Below are positions 1-8,237 of a stretch of 11,940 nucleotides of DNA, piece by piece. A model generated the notes under the pieces. That model made no database searches. It was not told the DNA's origin and was given only the letters and a program-made list of their open reading frames with translations. The DNA lies in contig SYBY01000525.1 of assembly GCA_005788585.1 (NCBI GenBank), positions 1 to 11,940 on the forward strand, read 5' to 3'. A program made the translations under genes and the position numbers. This DNA comes from Actinomycetota bacterium (GTDB lineage: Bacteria; Actinomycetota; Thermoleophilia; Solirubrobacterales; Solirubrobacteraceae). Each line of letters begins with the position of its first letter. The first letter of the stretch is position 1.

Positions 1-20
1 AACCTGTAGTCCGTTGGGGG

Positions 21-49
21 TTGCATGATCGGCCCGTCCGGCCGATCAT
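21..49 (+). promoter_or_regulatory. Putative promoter of the small membrane protein gene
   Basis: TTGCAT (21-26) can serve as a -35 box and GATCAT (44-49) as a weak -10 box, separated by 17 bases. The -10 hexamer ends 6 bases before the ATG at 56, which predicts a leaderless mRNA. No Shine-Dalgarno sequence is visible upstream of this ATG. The same geometry recurs at the other plus-strand genes, which supports the reading although the -10 matches the consensus poorly. Confidence 0.4.
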
Positions 50-52
50 GCA
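22..52. repeat. Perfect 13-bp inverted repeat, probable operator
   Basis: The arm TGCATGATCGGCC (22-34) is repeated as its exact reverse complement at 40-52, with a 5-base centre (35-39). The repeat ends three bases before the ATG at 56. It overlaps both hexamers of the promoter proposed at 21-49. No T-run follows on either strand, so an intrinsic terminator is unlikely. A binding site for a dimeric repressor, or an RNA hairpin if transcription starts upstream, fits better. The repeat itself is certain; the operator role is inferred. Confidence 0.6.
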
Positions 53-55
53 GCC

Positions 56-469
56 ATGGGTGAGCTTCCGCTCCTCGTGCGGTGTCTGCTGGCGGCCGCT
101 CTGGCCGCCACCATCGTCTGGGCGTTCTTCGGCCGGGCACCCCGCCGCACGGTCTCGGTGCGCGCCGTCGTCTGGACGGGCTCCCTGGGCGTGGCCTGCT
201 ACGGCGCGGCCGCACTGGCGGTCGCCTTCGGCCGCTCGGAGGCCGCGATCCTCATGGCCCTCGCCGTCGAGGGGCTGTGCGCGACGGTGTGGCTGGCGCG
301 CGGGGTGCCCCGGGACGAGGGCGACGACGACAGCGGCGGGGGAGGCGGCGGCCGGCCACCGCATCCGACCGGCCCGTCGCCGATCGACTGGGAGCAGTTC
401 GACCGTCAGCGCGAGGCGTGGGCGGGCCGCACCGGGTCGCAGCCGCGGCCGCCGCAGCACGTGGCGTGA
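56..469 (+). CDS. Small three-helix membrane protein of unknown function
   Basis: I do not recognise this 137-residue family. Three hydrophobic segments are visible, at about residues 6-25, 36-58 and 62-81. Short Arg-rich links (GRAPRR near 26-31) would favour the cytoplasmic side. After the third helix comes a soluble tail with an acidic patch (EGDDD), a run of six glycines, a Pro-rich stretch and a polar end reading PIDWEQFDRQREAW. The poly-Gly and poly-Pro stretch looks like a flexible linker, so the Trp-containing end may be a small interaction motif. An in-frame stop at 26-28 limits the N-terminus. ATG 56 is preferred because it lies 6 bases after a possible -10 box. GTG 77, with GGTGAG 12 bases upstream, is a weaker alternative. 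The gene has its own promoter and terminator, so it is probably monocistronic. The overlapping frames starting at 21 and 82 lack sensible protein features. Confidence 0.75.
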   Translation: MGELPLLVRCLLAAALAATIVWAFFGRAPRRTVSVRAVVWTGSLGVACYGAAALAVAFGRSEAAILMALAVEGLCATVWLARGVPRDEGDDDSGGGGGGRPPHPTGPSPIDWEQFDRQREAWAGRTGSQPRPPQHVA

Positions 470-482
470 CGCCACCCCGTCC

Positions 483-510
483 ACGGTGACCGGCAGGTCA
501 CCGTTGTCCT
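483..510 (+). terminator. Probable intrinsic terminator after the small membrane protein gene
   Basis: ACGGTGACC (483-491) pairs perfectly with GGTCACCGT (496-504) around a GGCA loop, followed by the short T-rich stretch TGTCCT. A smaller hairpin, GTGGCG/CGCCAC (461-466 and 470-475), lies just upstream and holds the TGA stop codon as its three-base loop. The poor U-tract lowers confidence, but the position between two genes with separate promoters fits termination. Confidence 0.5.
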
Positions 511-539
511 GGCGACGTCGATCTGCCGTTCGGGGTAAC

Positions 540-545
540 TAAGGT
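540..545 (+). promoter_or_regulatory. -10 element of the LuxR-family regulator gene
   Basis: TAAGGT (540-545) matches TANNNT and ends 6 bases before ATG 552, predicting a leaderless transcript. The same bases include AAGG (541-544), which could act as a weak Shine-Dalgarno sequence 7 bases before the ATG. Both readings favour ATG 552 over the adjoining GTG at 549. No convincing -35 box is visible. Confidence 0.45.
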
Positions 546-551
546 GCCGTG

Positions 552-3329
552 ATGCTGATCGCCGAACGCGACGACGAGCTGGCCGCGGTCCAGCGGCTGC
601 TGTCGTCCCTCGAGGCCGGCGCCGGTCATCCGCTGCTGCTGGAGGGACCCGCGGGCATCGGCAAGAGCACGGTGCTCGCCCGTGCCGTCGACGCCGCCCG
701 CGAGCGCCGCGTGACGGTGCTGCGGGCCGCGGCCAGCGAGTTCGAGCAGACCCTCGCGCACGGCGTGCTGCGCCAGCTCCTCGAGCCCGTGATCCGGACC
801 CGCGGCGGCCTGCTCCAGGGAGCAGCAGCGCCCGTCGGGTGGATCCTGCAGGACGGCGCGCAGGATCACGACGACGCGACGTTCGCGCTCCTCAACGGCG
901 TGTACTGGTTCGTCTCCGCCCTGGCCGGCGAGGGGCCGTTGCTCGTCGCCGTCGACGATCTGCACTGGGCCGATCTCCCGTCGCTCAGGGCGCTCGACCA
1001 CCTGCTGCGCCGGATCGACGACCTGCCCGTCGGCCTCGTCCTCACGGCACGGCCGGGGGAGCCCGGCGCGCCCCACGCGGTGCTCGACGAGCTGCGGCGC
1101 CGTCCGGGCGTGGAGGTGGTGACACCGCGGCCCCTGAGCATCGCGGGGGTGCGCGACGTCGTGCGCGAACGCGTGCCGGCGGCGTCTGACGCCGGCTGCG
1201 CGGCCTGCCACGCCGAGACCGCCGGAAACCCGCTGCTGGTCCACGAGCTGGTCCGCGCGCTGGCGGCCGACGGCGCACCCATCGACGGGCCGGATGAGGT
1301 CCGCCGCGTCGCGCTTCCGAGCATGGCCGAGCGGGTGCTGCGCCGGGTCGACAGCCTCGGGGGTGACGCGCCGGCGATCACGCGCGCGGCGGCGATCCTC
1401 GGCGACGGCGCCACGGCCTCGCAGGTCGCGGGGGTCGCGCAGACGACCGAACAGCGAGCCGAGACGGTGCTGCGGGCGCTCACCGGCCTCGAGGTGCTCG
1501 CCGATGACGACCCGTGCCGCTTCGGCCACCCGCTCATCCGGCGGTCGCTGCTCGACGACACCCCGGCGAGTGAGCGCGACGACCTCCACGCGCGCGCCGC
1601 CGACGTGCTGCGTGATGAGCCGCTCGCTGCCGCGGTGCATCTGACGGCGCTCCGGCCGGCCGGCGATGACCGCGTCGTCCAGGGCCTGCGGGACGCCGCG
1701 GCGCTCGCGATGGCCCGCGCGGCGCCCGACACCGCCATCGAGCTGCTGCGCCGGGGTGTGGCCGAGTACGCGGACGGGCCGGTCCCCAACATGCTCGTCG
1801 TCGAGCTCGGGCGCGCCGAGCTGGCGACGCGCGACCCGGCGTGCATCGCGACACTGCGCCGGGCCTACGACGCCGAGACCGACGTGCGGCGCCGGGCCGA
1901 TGTCGGTCTCCTGCTCGCCGAGGTGCTCAGCCACGCCGGACTGTGGGATGGGCTGGTCGCCGTCCTCGACGAGCTCGGCGGGCTGCCGGAGGCGACGCAC
2001 GACCGCGCGGCCGACATCCAGCTCCTCCGTTTCGCGCTGATGGCCCACGATCCGCGGTTCGCCGCAAAGGTGGACACCGAGGCGGCGCAGCTCCTCCCGG
2101 CGACCGTCGGCGAGGGCTGGAGGCCCCGCGCCATGGCCGCCGTGCTGAGCTCGTCCGCCGCGTTTCGCGGGGACGCCGAGCACGCGCGCGAACTTGCCGT
2201 CCGCGCGTTCGACGACGGTGTCCTGCTCGGCGACCGGTCGGCGAGCCTCTGGGCGGCAATGACCGCGAGCTTCTCGACCGTGCTGCTCGACGACGCCGCC
2301 TTCAGCCGCAGGGTCGCCGGGGCGCTGGCCGCGCGCGGCCGCGACAGCGGCGCCGTGCTCGCTTTGGGCGGCGCACGGTTGATGGAGACGGCGCTGCTCG
2401 CGCGATCCGGTCTCGTCGGGAGCGCCGCCGTCGATCTCCGGGCCCTGATGGACATGATCGCCGGGACGGGCATGACGATGTGGGCGATCAACGTCCTGCA
2501 CATCTGCGTCGACGTGCTCGTCGAGCGTGACGATGTCGACGACCTGGTCGACATCGTCGAGACGCTGGAGATCGGCCCGCCGTTCGCCGATTCGACGGCC
2601 GGGGGCCAACTCGCGGAGCTGCGCGGGCGCGTCCGGCTCCTCCGGGGCGACCGCGCGGCGGCGATCGACGACCTGCGGGTGGCGGTGGCGGTCGATCGCT
2701 CGCTTCGGATCGCGCCGATCGCCAGCGTCGCACGGTCCGAGCTGGCGCTCGCGCTGGGGCCGGACGACGTGGAGGAGGCACTCGAGCTCGCGCGCGAGGA
2801 GCTCGACCTGGCGCAGCGGACCGGACTCGCGCGAGGCGAGGGGGTGGCGCTCCGGGCACTGGGCCAGCTCACCGGCGGACCGGCGGGGCTCGACCTGCTC
2901 GAAGAAGCGGTCCGCCGGACCGCGAGCGATGACCTCGCGCTCGAACATGCGCGGTCGCTGACCGCCTACGGTGCGGCGCTCCGCCGCGGCGGGCGGGTCC
3001 CGGCGGCGCGCGAGGTCCTCGCAGACGCGGCGGACCTGGCCCATCGCGGCGGGGCGACACGGCTCGAGCGGCGTGCGGCTGAAGAGCTCCGCGCCGCGGG
3101 AGCCCGGCCCCGGCGCCGGGCGCGCCACGGGGTCGACGCGCTGACCCCGACCCAGGACCGTGTCGCGCGGCTCGCGGCCACGGGGGCGTCGAACCCGGAG
3201 ATCGCGCAGGAGCTGTGGGTCAGCGTGAAGACCGTGGAGACGCACCTCTCCGGCGCCTACGCCAAGCTCGGCATCAGCGGGCAGGGCGCGCGCGGAGCGC
3301 TCGCCCGGGTGCTCAGGGAGGCACCCTGA
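552..3329 (+). CDS. LuxR-family transcriptional regulator with N-terminal ATPase domain (LAL type)
   Basis: This 925-residue protein has the layout of large ATP-binding LuxR (MalT-like) regulators. The N-terminal P-loop ATPase has a Walker A motif GPAGIGKST at residues 32-40 and a Walker B motif with flanking HWAD (LLVAVDDLHWAD, 130-141). A GNPLLVHELVRAL segment typical of the family lies near 220-235. The middle, from about 350 to 830, is Ala/Leu-rich helical repeat, probably TPR-like, and would sense a ligand or partner. The C-terminus (864-921) is a LuxR/GerE helix-turn-helix with recognition helix SVKTVETHL near 891-899. In the family, ATP and an effector drive oligomerisation and activation of target promoters. 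The effector and targets here are unknown. Neighbouring secreted-protein genes are possible targets, but nothing in the sequence proves it. ATG 552 is chosen over GTG 549 because of the spacing from TAAGGT/AAGG. The length is normal for the family and the domain looks intact. Confidence 0.93.
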   Translation: MLIAERDDELAAVQRLLSSLEAGAGHPLLLEGPAGIGKSTVLARAVDAARERRVTVLRAAASEFEQTLAHGVLRQLLEPVIRTRGGLLQGAAAPVGWILQDGAQDHDDATFALLNGVYWFVSALAGEGPLLVAVDDLHWADLPSLRALDHLLRRIDDLPVGLVLTARPGEPGAPHAVLDELRRRPGVEVVTPRPLSIAGVRDVVRERVPAASDAGCAACHAETAGNPLLVHELVRALAADGAPIDGPDEVRRVALPSMAERVLRRVDSLGGDAPAITRAAAILGDGATASQVAGVAQTTEQRAETVLRALTGLEVLADDDPCRFGHPLIRRSLLDDTPASERDDLHARAADVLRDEPLAAAVHLTALRPAGDDRVVQGLRDAAALAMARAAPDTAIELLRRGVAEYADGPVPNMLVVELGRAELATRDPACIATLRRAYDAETDVRRRADVGLLLAEVLSHAGLWDGLVAVLDELGGLPEATHDRAADIQLLRFALMAHDPRFAAKVDTEAAQLLPATVGEGWRPRAMAAVLSSSAAFRGDAEHARELAVRAFDDGVLLGDRSASLWAAMTASFSTVLLDDAAFSRRVAGALAARGRDSGAVLALGGARLMETALLARSGLVGSAAVDLRALMDMIAGTGMTMWAINVLHICVDVLVERDDVDDLVDIVETLEIGPPFADSTAGGQLAELRGRVRLLRGDRAAAIDDLRVAVAVDRSLRIAPIASVARSELALALGPDDVEEALELAREELDLAQRTGLARGEGVALRALGQLTGGPAGLDLLEEAVRRTASDDLALEHARSLTAYGAALRRGGRVPAAREVLADAADLAHRGGATRLERRAAEELRAAGARPRRRARHGVDALTPTQDRVARLAATGASNPEIAQELWVSVKTVETHLSGAYAKLGISGQGARGALARVLREAP

Positions 3330-3344
3330 ACTTTGGCCGTCAGG

Positions 3345-3374
3345 TTGCGGAGGCCACGTGCGGGGACCTACGTT
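3345..3374 (+). promoter_or_regulatory. Putative promoter of the LamG/PKD secreted protein gene
   Basis: TTGCGG (3345-3350) and TACGTT (3369-3374) form a plausible -35/-10 pair with an 18-base spacer. The -10 ends 7 bases before ATG 3382, so transcription would start at or next to the start codon. GGAGGG (3375-3380) resembles a Shine-Dalgarno sequence but lies only one base from the ATG, too close to work as one. This favours leaderless translation from 3382. Confidence 0.5.
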
Positions 3375-3381
3375 GGAGGGC

Positions 3382-6300
3382 ATGGGTCAGACCGGGCGAC
3401 GGATGCTCAGCGCGCAGGTGGTGGTGCCGATGGCGATCATGCTGGCGCTGCTCGTCACCGCACCAGCCGCACCTGCCCGCGACCCCGGCCTGCTCGGGCA
3501 GTGGCCGGTGGACGCGATCACGGGCACCGGCGCGAGCGCGACGACGGCTGACATCTCGGGCAACGCGCAGACCGGCGGCTTCGAGAACACGCCCACCCTG
3601 CAGGCGGGCCGGTTCGGCAGCGCCCTGAATCTCGCGGCCAACCCCCAGCGGATGCGCGTCGGCAACCCCGGCGGGGCGTGGCCGCTCGAGCCGACCTCCC
3701 AGGTCTCCGTCACGGCCTGGATCAAGTCGGCGAGCTTCCCCGGCGCCCTGCGCTACATCGCCGCGAAGGGCAACTTCGGGTCGCTGCCGAGCTGCAACGG
3801 CGGCTCCTACGCGCTGTACACCGGCTACTCCTCGCCCGGTGGCGCGAACCTCGGGCTCACGTTCTACGTCTGGACGTCCGGCGGCGCCGCCGTCCTCTCG
3901 CCGGTGCTGCCCTCGACGCACCCGATCTGGACCGACAACGCCTGGCACGCCGTGACCGGCACCTACGACGGCGCGCGGGTGCGCCTGTACGTCGACGGGG
4001 CGGAGGTCGGGGCCGGAACCGCCGCGAGCGGCACGATCCAGTACTCGGGATCGATCGCGGACGCGTTCACCGTCGGCCGGTACGCCGATCCCGGCTGCCC
4101 GGACCCGTCGCAGTTCCCCGGCGGGATCGACGAGGTCCGCGTCCACGACCGCGCGCTGACCGCCGCGCAGATCGGCAAGCTGCACGACCCGGCCGCCACC
4201 GCCCCACCCGATCTGGCCGAGCCGCCGGCGGATGGGAGCCCGCCCTCCACGCCGCCCACTCCACCGTCCCCGCCGGAGCCCGCGGCCCCGCCGGTCGCGC
4301 GGCTCACCGCCCCCGCCGGGACCCAGTCGGTGTCCCGGCCGTTCATCCTCGATGCGAGCGCCACGCGGGGCGCGACCGCGCTGCAGTGGGACCTCGACGG
4401 GAACGGCAAGCAGGACATCGTCACCCCGGCGAGCCGGCCCTACCTGAGCGTGCGCCCGGTCGCGACCGGCCCGACGCGCGTGACGCTGACCGCCGTCGGG
4501 GCGGGCGGCGCGACGTCGAGCACCACGACGTCGGTCGCGGTGGGGGGTGCGAGCCTCTCGGCGGCGGCGCTGAAGGCGGTCAAGCCGATGCTCATCGCCA
4601 CGGCTGCCTCGTCGCCGGCGAAGCTCCGGCCGTCCGAGACGGTCGCGCAGCAGCTGCAGCTGCTGAAGGGCGTCTGCCTGGATGGCGCCACGGTGACGTT
4701 CGGGCTCGTCGAGGCGTTCGGATGCTTCGCCCGCACGTCGAACCTCGACGAGGTGCCCGGCGACGTCCGTGACGTCGTGCGCCGCCACTACGACTCCGAG
4801 CGCTACCCACTCCTGGCGCAGACGATCTGCACGCTCGCCGCCCGCGGCGAGCGGCCCCAGAAGCTCTGCGACGACGCCAAGGCGATGTTCGCCGCGCGCC
4901 AGCTCGACGTCTACGTCACGCAGGCGCCGGTCACGCTGAACGGCATGCGGATCGCTCCCAAGAGCGGGTCGGCGATCGCGCTGTACCCCAAGCAGCAGCG
5001 CCTGATCGCCAGTAACGCCACCCTCAGCTGGGGGTCGTTCACGATCCAGCCCGGGGTGATCGACCTGAACCTCGAGCGCCAGCAGAGCATCGACGGCATC
5101 CGCTACTCCGGCTCGCCCGCCGGCACGCCCGGCCCCAACGGCCTCGTCCCTCCCGGCGGGCGGGCCCGCCTGCTGTACTTCGACGCCGCCAGGAGCGTCC
5201 CGTCGATCGGCGGCTTCAAGCTCAACGGCACCGCCGAGCTCTCGCTGACGGCCATCGACGGCGTGCGCTCGGCCATTGCGAACGTGCACCTCCAGCTGCC
5301 GCCTGAGTTCAACATCTTCGGGGGCCCTGCGCCGACCGGCGACGTGCGCCTGCGCTCCTCCAACGCGGCGCCCGGCCCGAACCTGGACAACCTCGACCTC
5401 CAGGTGCCCGAGGCGAACCTCGGCGCCGCCTACCTGCGCGACGTGCGCTTCCGCTACGCGAGGGACGGCGGCATCGACGGCGACCGCGAACCCGGGACGT
5501 CCTGCGATCGCAACGAATGGAAGGCGCAGGCGAACCTCTACATCGGCGGGCAGCCGGGGAACCCCAACGCGACCGCGATCCTCATGGCGCCGCAGCCCAG
5601 CCAGAACGGCATCGGGTTCTGCCGGGGGTCGTTCAAGCACGCGGGCTTCCGGCTGGAGCTGGGCAGGACGGTCCGGCCGCAGGTCTTCCCCGGCGTGTTC
5701 CTCAGCCAGCTGAACTTCGCGATGCAGCTCGACCCGACGTTGCTGCGCGGCGGCGCGGGCCTGTCGATCGGGGACATCACCCAGGTCGACGGCGCGTTCC
5801 TGGTCGCGTTCGCGACCCCGGGCCAGCCGTACCGCCTGAGCGCAGGTGACGCCGGGGCGGAGTTCGCCGCGCTCGAGGGCCGGGTGTTCCAGAGCACGAC
5901 GATCGCCGCCGGCGGAGCCGTGAAGGTCAACGTGCCGAAGTTCGGCCAGCTCGGCCTCGGCAACGGCGCGGTCATGTACTCCTACCCGGACTTCGTCGCG
6001 TTCGGCGGCTCGGTCCGTGTCGTGCTGCCCGGCCTGTCGGTGGAGGGCGGCCTGAACGGCTGGGTCGAGATCGACGCGCGGCGCTTCTCGCTGGGCGGCA
6101 GCGCGCAGGCGTGCATCGCGGGCTTCCGGTTCGCCTGCATCGGCGCGCAGGTGCTGGTCGGCAGCCGCGGCGTGTCGGCGTGCGGCAACATCGGCGGCAA
6201 GCGCCAGAAGGACGGGTCGTTCAAGGGCGGTCTGAACCCGGGCGCCGGCCTGCTGTGGAGCGACCCCTGGCCGACGATCTGGCTCATCGACGGCTGCAAG

Positions 6301-7278
6301 CCCTCGCGCTTCTGGACCGTGTCATCGCGCCCCCGGGCCAAGGCGGCCCAGGGTCCGGCCGACCAGGTGCGGTTCACCGTCACGAAGGGCGAGACGGTCA
6401 AGAACCTGCGCATCGCGGGGGCCGGCGGGGCGCCGAAGGTGCGGATCACCGGACCCGGCGGCCAGCGCCTGGACATCGACGGCGACACGAACGTGCAGGA
6501 CAAGGCGCTGGCCGGGTTGCGCCAGCCCGAGGGCAACGTGACCTGGGCCGGTGTGGACGCCGGCCCGACGGGCGAGTACCGCATCGAGCCGCTGCCCGGC
6601 TCGGTCCCGATCACCGGCCTGGAGGCCACGCGCCCGGACTACTCCAGCGCGTACACGGCGTCCGTCAGGACGACAGCTCCGTCGCAGGAGGTGCTCGGCG
6701 CCCGCGCCGCGGCGACCGGCACCCGGACGCTGCGGTACGACACGGGCCGTCCCGCCGGGCAGGTCGTCACGTTCGTCGAGCAGGGCGCCGACGTGAACCG
6801 GATCATCGGGACCTCCCGCGGCGGCAAGGGCACGCTGCGCTTCACCCCGGCGCCGGGTCGCGCGATCTCCCGGCGGATCGTCGCGCAGGCCACGATCGAC
6901 GGCGTGCCGATCCCCGAGCAGGTGGTCGCCCGGTACCGCGTCGCGGCGACCACGACCGCCAAGCGGGCTGCGAGCCTCACGGTGCGGCGCAGGGGCAGCG
7001 GCGTCCGCGTCGGCTGGGCGCCGGTCGCGGGCGCCCGGGCGTACAGCGTCACGGTGAAGCCGGCCAACGGCCCGTCGCGCGCGCGGCGCGTCGGCGCGGG
7101 GGTGCGCGCGCTGACCATCGGACGCGTGCCGCGCGACTACGCCGGCACGGTCACCGTCGCCGCGCAGGATGCGCTCGGGCGCTGGGGCAAACCGCGCAGC
7201 GCACGGTTCACGCGCCGCAACCGCCCGTTCACGGCCCTGCAGTCGCGCGCGCGAAATCAGCGGCGCGACAACCGCTGA
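3382..7278 (+). CDS. Large secreted multidomain protein (LamG-like, PKD-like, fibronectin-like)
   Basis: This 1298-residue protein has a signal peptide at residues 1-32: GRR, a hydrophobic core, and a likely cleavage after APA. Residues about 36-270 form a LamG/concanavalin-like sandwich (WIKSASF, AWHAVTGTYDG, LYVDGAEVG, GGIDEVRVHDRALT), with an insert cysteine C138 that could pair with C239. A Pro-rich linker (270-305) leads to a PKD-like domain (306-390) containing WDLDGNGKQD. Residues about 391-980 are a large domain I do not recognise. It is beta-rich and holds ten cysteines: four early (C432, C448, C483, C496) and six late. Residues 986-1183 are further beta-rich sequence. Residues 1194-1278 resemble fibronectin type III (VRVGWAPVAGARAYSVTV). 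LamG and PKD domains suggest carbohydrate or surface binding, but no catalytic motif or LPXTG anchor is visible. ATG 3382 is chosen over GTG 3358 and ATG 3403 on promoter spacing and signal-peptide shape. The exact role is unknown. Confidence 0.85.
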   Translation: MGQTGRRMLSAQVVVPMAIMLALLVTAPAAPARDPGLLGQWPVDAITGTGASATTADISGNAQTGGFENTPTLQAGRFGSALNLAANPQRMRVGNPGGAWPLEPTSQVSVTAWIKSASFPGALRYIAAKGNFGSLPSCNGGSYALYTGYSSPGGANLGLTFYVWTSGGAAVLSPVLPSTHPIWTDNAWHAVTGTYDGARVRLYVDGAEVGAGTAASGTIQYSGSIADAFTVGRYADPGCPDPSQFPGGIDEVRVHDRALTAAQIGKLHDPAATAPPDLAEPPADGSPPSTPPTPPSPPEPAAPPVARLTAPAGTQSVSRPFILDASATRGATALQWDLDGNGKQDIVTPASRPYLSVRPVATGPTRVTLTAVGAGGATSSTTTSVAVGGASLSAAALKAVKPMLIATAASSPAKLRPSETVAQQLQLLKGVCLDGATVTFGLVEAFGCFARTSNLDEVPGDVRDVVRRHYDSERYPLLAQTICTLAARGERPQKLCDDAKAMFAARQLDVYVTQAPVTLNGMRIAPKSGSAIALYPKQQRLIASNATLSWGSFTIQPGVIDLNLERQQSIDGIRYSGSPAGTPGPNGLVPPGGRARLLYFDAARSVPSIGGFKLNGTAELSLTAIDGVRSAIANVHLQLPPEFNIFGGPAPTGDVRLRSSNAAPGPNLDNLDLQVPEANLGAAYLRDVRFRYARDGGIDGDREPGTSCDRNEWKAQANLYIGGQPGNPNATAILMAPQPSQNGIGFCRGSFKHAGFRLELGRTVRPQVFPGVFLSQLNFAMQLDPTLLRGGAGLSIGDITQVDGAFLVAFATPGQPYRLSAGDAGAEFAALEGRVFQSTTIAAGGAVKVNVPKFGQLGLGNGAVMYSYPDFVAFGGSVRVVLPGLSVEGGLNGWVEIDARRFSLGGSAQACIAGFRFACIGAQVLVGSRGVSACGNIGGKRQKDGSFKGGLNPGAGLLWSDPWPTIWLIDGCKPSRFWTVSSRPRAKAAQGPADQVRFTVTKGETVKNLRIAGAGGAPKVRITGPGGQRLDIDGDTNVQDKALAGLRQPEGNVTWAGVDAGPTGEYRIEPLPGSVPITGLEATRPDYSSAYTASVRTTAPSQEVLGARAAATGTRTLRYDTGRPAGQVVTFVEQGADVNRIIGTSRGGKGTLRFTPAPGRAISRRIVAQATIDGVPIPEQVVARYRVAATTTAKRAASLTVRRRGSGVRVGWAPVAGARAYSVTVKPANGPSRARRVGAGVRALTIGRVPRDYAGTVTVAAQDALGRWGKPRSARFTRRNRPFTALQSRARNQRRDNR

Positions 7279-7279
7279 T
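7256..7279 (+). other. Hairpin across the stop codon of the LamG/PKD gene
   Basis: ATCAGCGG (7256-7263) pairs perfectly with CCGCTGAT (7272-7279) around an 8-base loop, and the TGA stop (7276-7278) lies in the second arm. No T-run follows, so it is not a standard intrinsic terminator. It could still stabilise the 3' end or slow polymerase. Its right arm overlaps the possible -35 box of the next gene. Confidence 0.35.
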
Positions 7280-7302
7280 CTGCCGGTCGCGCGGGCTAGG
7301 CT
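7275..7302 (+). promoter_or_regulatory. Putative promoter of the DUF72 gene
   Basis: TAGGCT (7297-7302) matches TANNNT and ends 7 bases before GTG 7310. CTGATC (7275-7280), 16 bases upstream, is a weak -35 candidate. No Shine-Dalgarno sequence lies before GTG 7310, so a leaderless transcript is the simplest reading. Confidence 0.5.
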
Positions 7303-7309
7303 CCCGCGT

Positions 7310-8227
7310 GTGGGGCGCATCGTCGTGGGCACGTCGTCGTGGGCCGATCCAGGCTTCATCAAGACCTGGTATCCGCCGGGGCTCGCGGCCCGTGACCGGC
7401 TGGCGTTCTACGCCGAGCGCTACGAGGGGGTGGAGGTCAACGCGAGCTTCTACGCCGTCCCCGAGGTCAAGACCGTGCAGCGCTGGGCGCAGATCACGCC
7501 GCCGGACTTCACCTTCGACGTGAAGCTGCACCGGCTGCTCAGCCGCCACGCCGCGCCGATCGAGTCGCTGCCACCACAGCTGCGCGACCTCGCCGACGTC
7601 ACGGCCCGCGGTCGCGCACAGCTGTCCGAGGAGCTGGAGGAGGCGATGGTGGGGGCGGTCAAGGACGCCATCGGGCCGCTGGAGGAGGCCGGCAAGCTCA
7701 GCGCGTTGCTGCTGCAGCTCTCGCCGTCGTTCTCGCCCAAGCACCACGAGCTGGCCGAGCTCGCGCCGATGCTCCAGTCGTTCGCGCCCCGCACCGTCGC
7801 TGTGGAGTTCCGCCACCGGTCGTGGGTCGAGGGCGACCGGCTGGAGACGACGCTCGCCTGGCTGGACGAGCACGATGCCGCGTTCGTCTGCACCGACGGC
7901 CCGCAGGGCGATGCGCCGACCATGATGCCGCGGGTCGACGCCGTGACCAGCCCGGAGATCGCCTACCTGCGGATGCACGGCCGGAACGCCGAGGGGTACC
8001 TGAAGGGCAAGAGCGTCGCCGAGCGCTTCGACTGGGACTACGCCGACGACGAGCTGCAGGCGCTCGCCGAACGGGCGAAGGCGCTCGCCGAGGAGGCCGG
8101 GCAGGTGCGGATGATGTTCAACAACAACCGCGACGATCTCGCACCGCAGGCCGCCACCCGCATGCGGATCCTGCTCGGCCAGGATCCCGGCCCGCCGGCG
8201 GGCCCACCGCAGGGTGCGCTCCTGTAG
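7310..8227 (+). CDS. DUF72 (YecE-like) family protein
   Basis: This 305-residue protein begins MGRIVVGTSSWADPGF, the standard DUF72 N-terminus. It continues with family landmarks: YPPGLAARDRLAFYAERYEGVEVNASFY (about 20-48), FTFDVKLHRLLSRH, VAVEFRHRSW (near 163-172), the CTDGP and YLRMHGR strands, and a C-terminal VRMMFNNNRDDLAPQAA near 266-282. The family is predicted to adopt a TIM barrel and is cytoplasmic; its biochemical function is not firmly established. There is no signal peptide. GTG 7310 is chosen because family similarity begins there and a -10 box lies 7 bases upstream. Longer forms reaching back to 7169 would run into the previous gene and add unrelated Arg/Ala-rich sequence. A Pro/Gly-rich tail (GPPAGPP) ends the protein. 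The gene appears unrelated to its secreted neighbours and probably has its own promoter. Confidence 0.93.
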   Translation: MGRIVVGTSSWADPGFIKTWYPPGLAARDRLAFYAERYEGVEVNASFYAVPEVKTVQRWAQITPPDFTFDVKLHRLLSRHAAPIESLPPQLRDLADVTARGRAQLSEELEEAMVGAVKDAIGPLEEAGKLSALLLQLSPSFSPKHHELAELAPMLQSFAPRTVAVEFRHRSWVEGDRLETTLAWLDEHDAAFVCTDGPQGDAPTMMPRVDAVTSPEIAYLRMHGRNAEGYLKGKSVAERFDWDYADDELQALAERAKALAEEAGQVRMMFNNNRDDLAPQAATRMRILLGQDPGPPAGPPQGALL

Positions 8228-8237
8228 TCGCGCGTGG

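Noticed and set aside
3325..3344. Possible terminator after the LuxR-family gene (CCTGA/TCAGG)
   Set aside because: Only five base pairs with a ten-base loop and no T-run; too weak to support.
498..3383. 961-codon open frame on the minus strand opposite the LuxR-family gene
   Set aside because: It is the mirror frame of a GC-rich gene. Its product is dominated by Arg, Gly, Ala, Pro, Glu and His, with no domains, and the plus-strand product has clear ATPase and helix-turn-helix motifs.
3340..5640. 766-codon open frame on the minus strand opposite the LamG/PKD gene
   Set aside because: It has the same low-complexity Arg/Ala/Gly/Val composition and no recognisable domain, while the plus strand encodes a signal peptide and LamG-like and PKD-like domains.
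8189..8204. 16-base perfect palindrome GGCCCGCCGGCGGGCC near the end of the DUF72 gene
   Set aside because: It lies inside codons for a Gly-Pro-Pro-Ala-Gly tail. In sequence this GC-rich such a palindrome is easily produced by chance, and no T-run follows.
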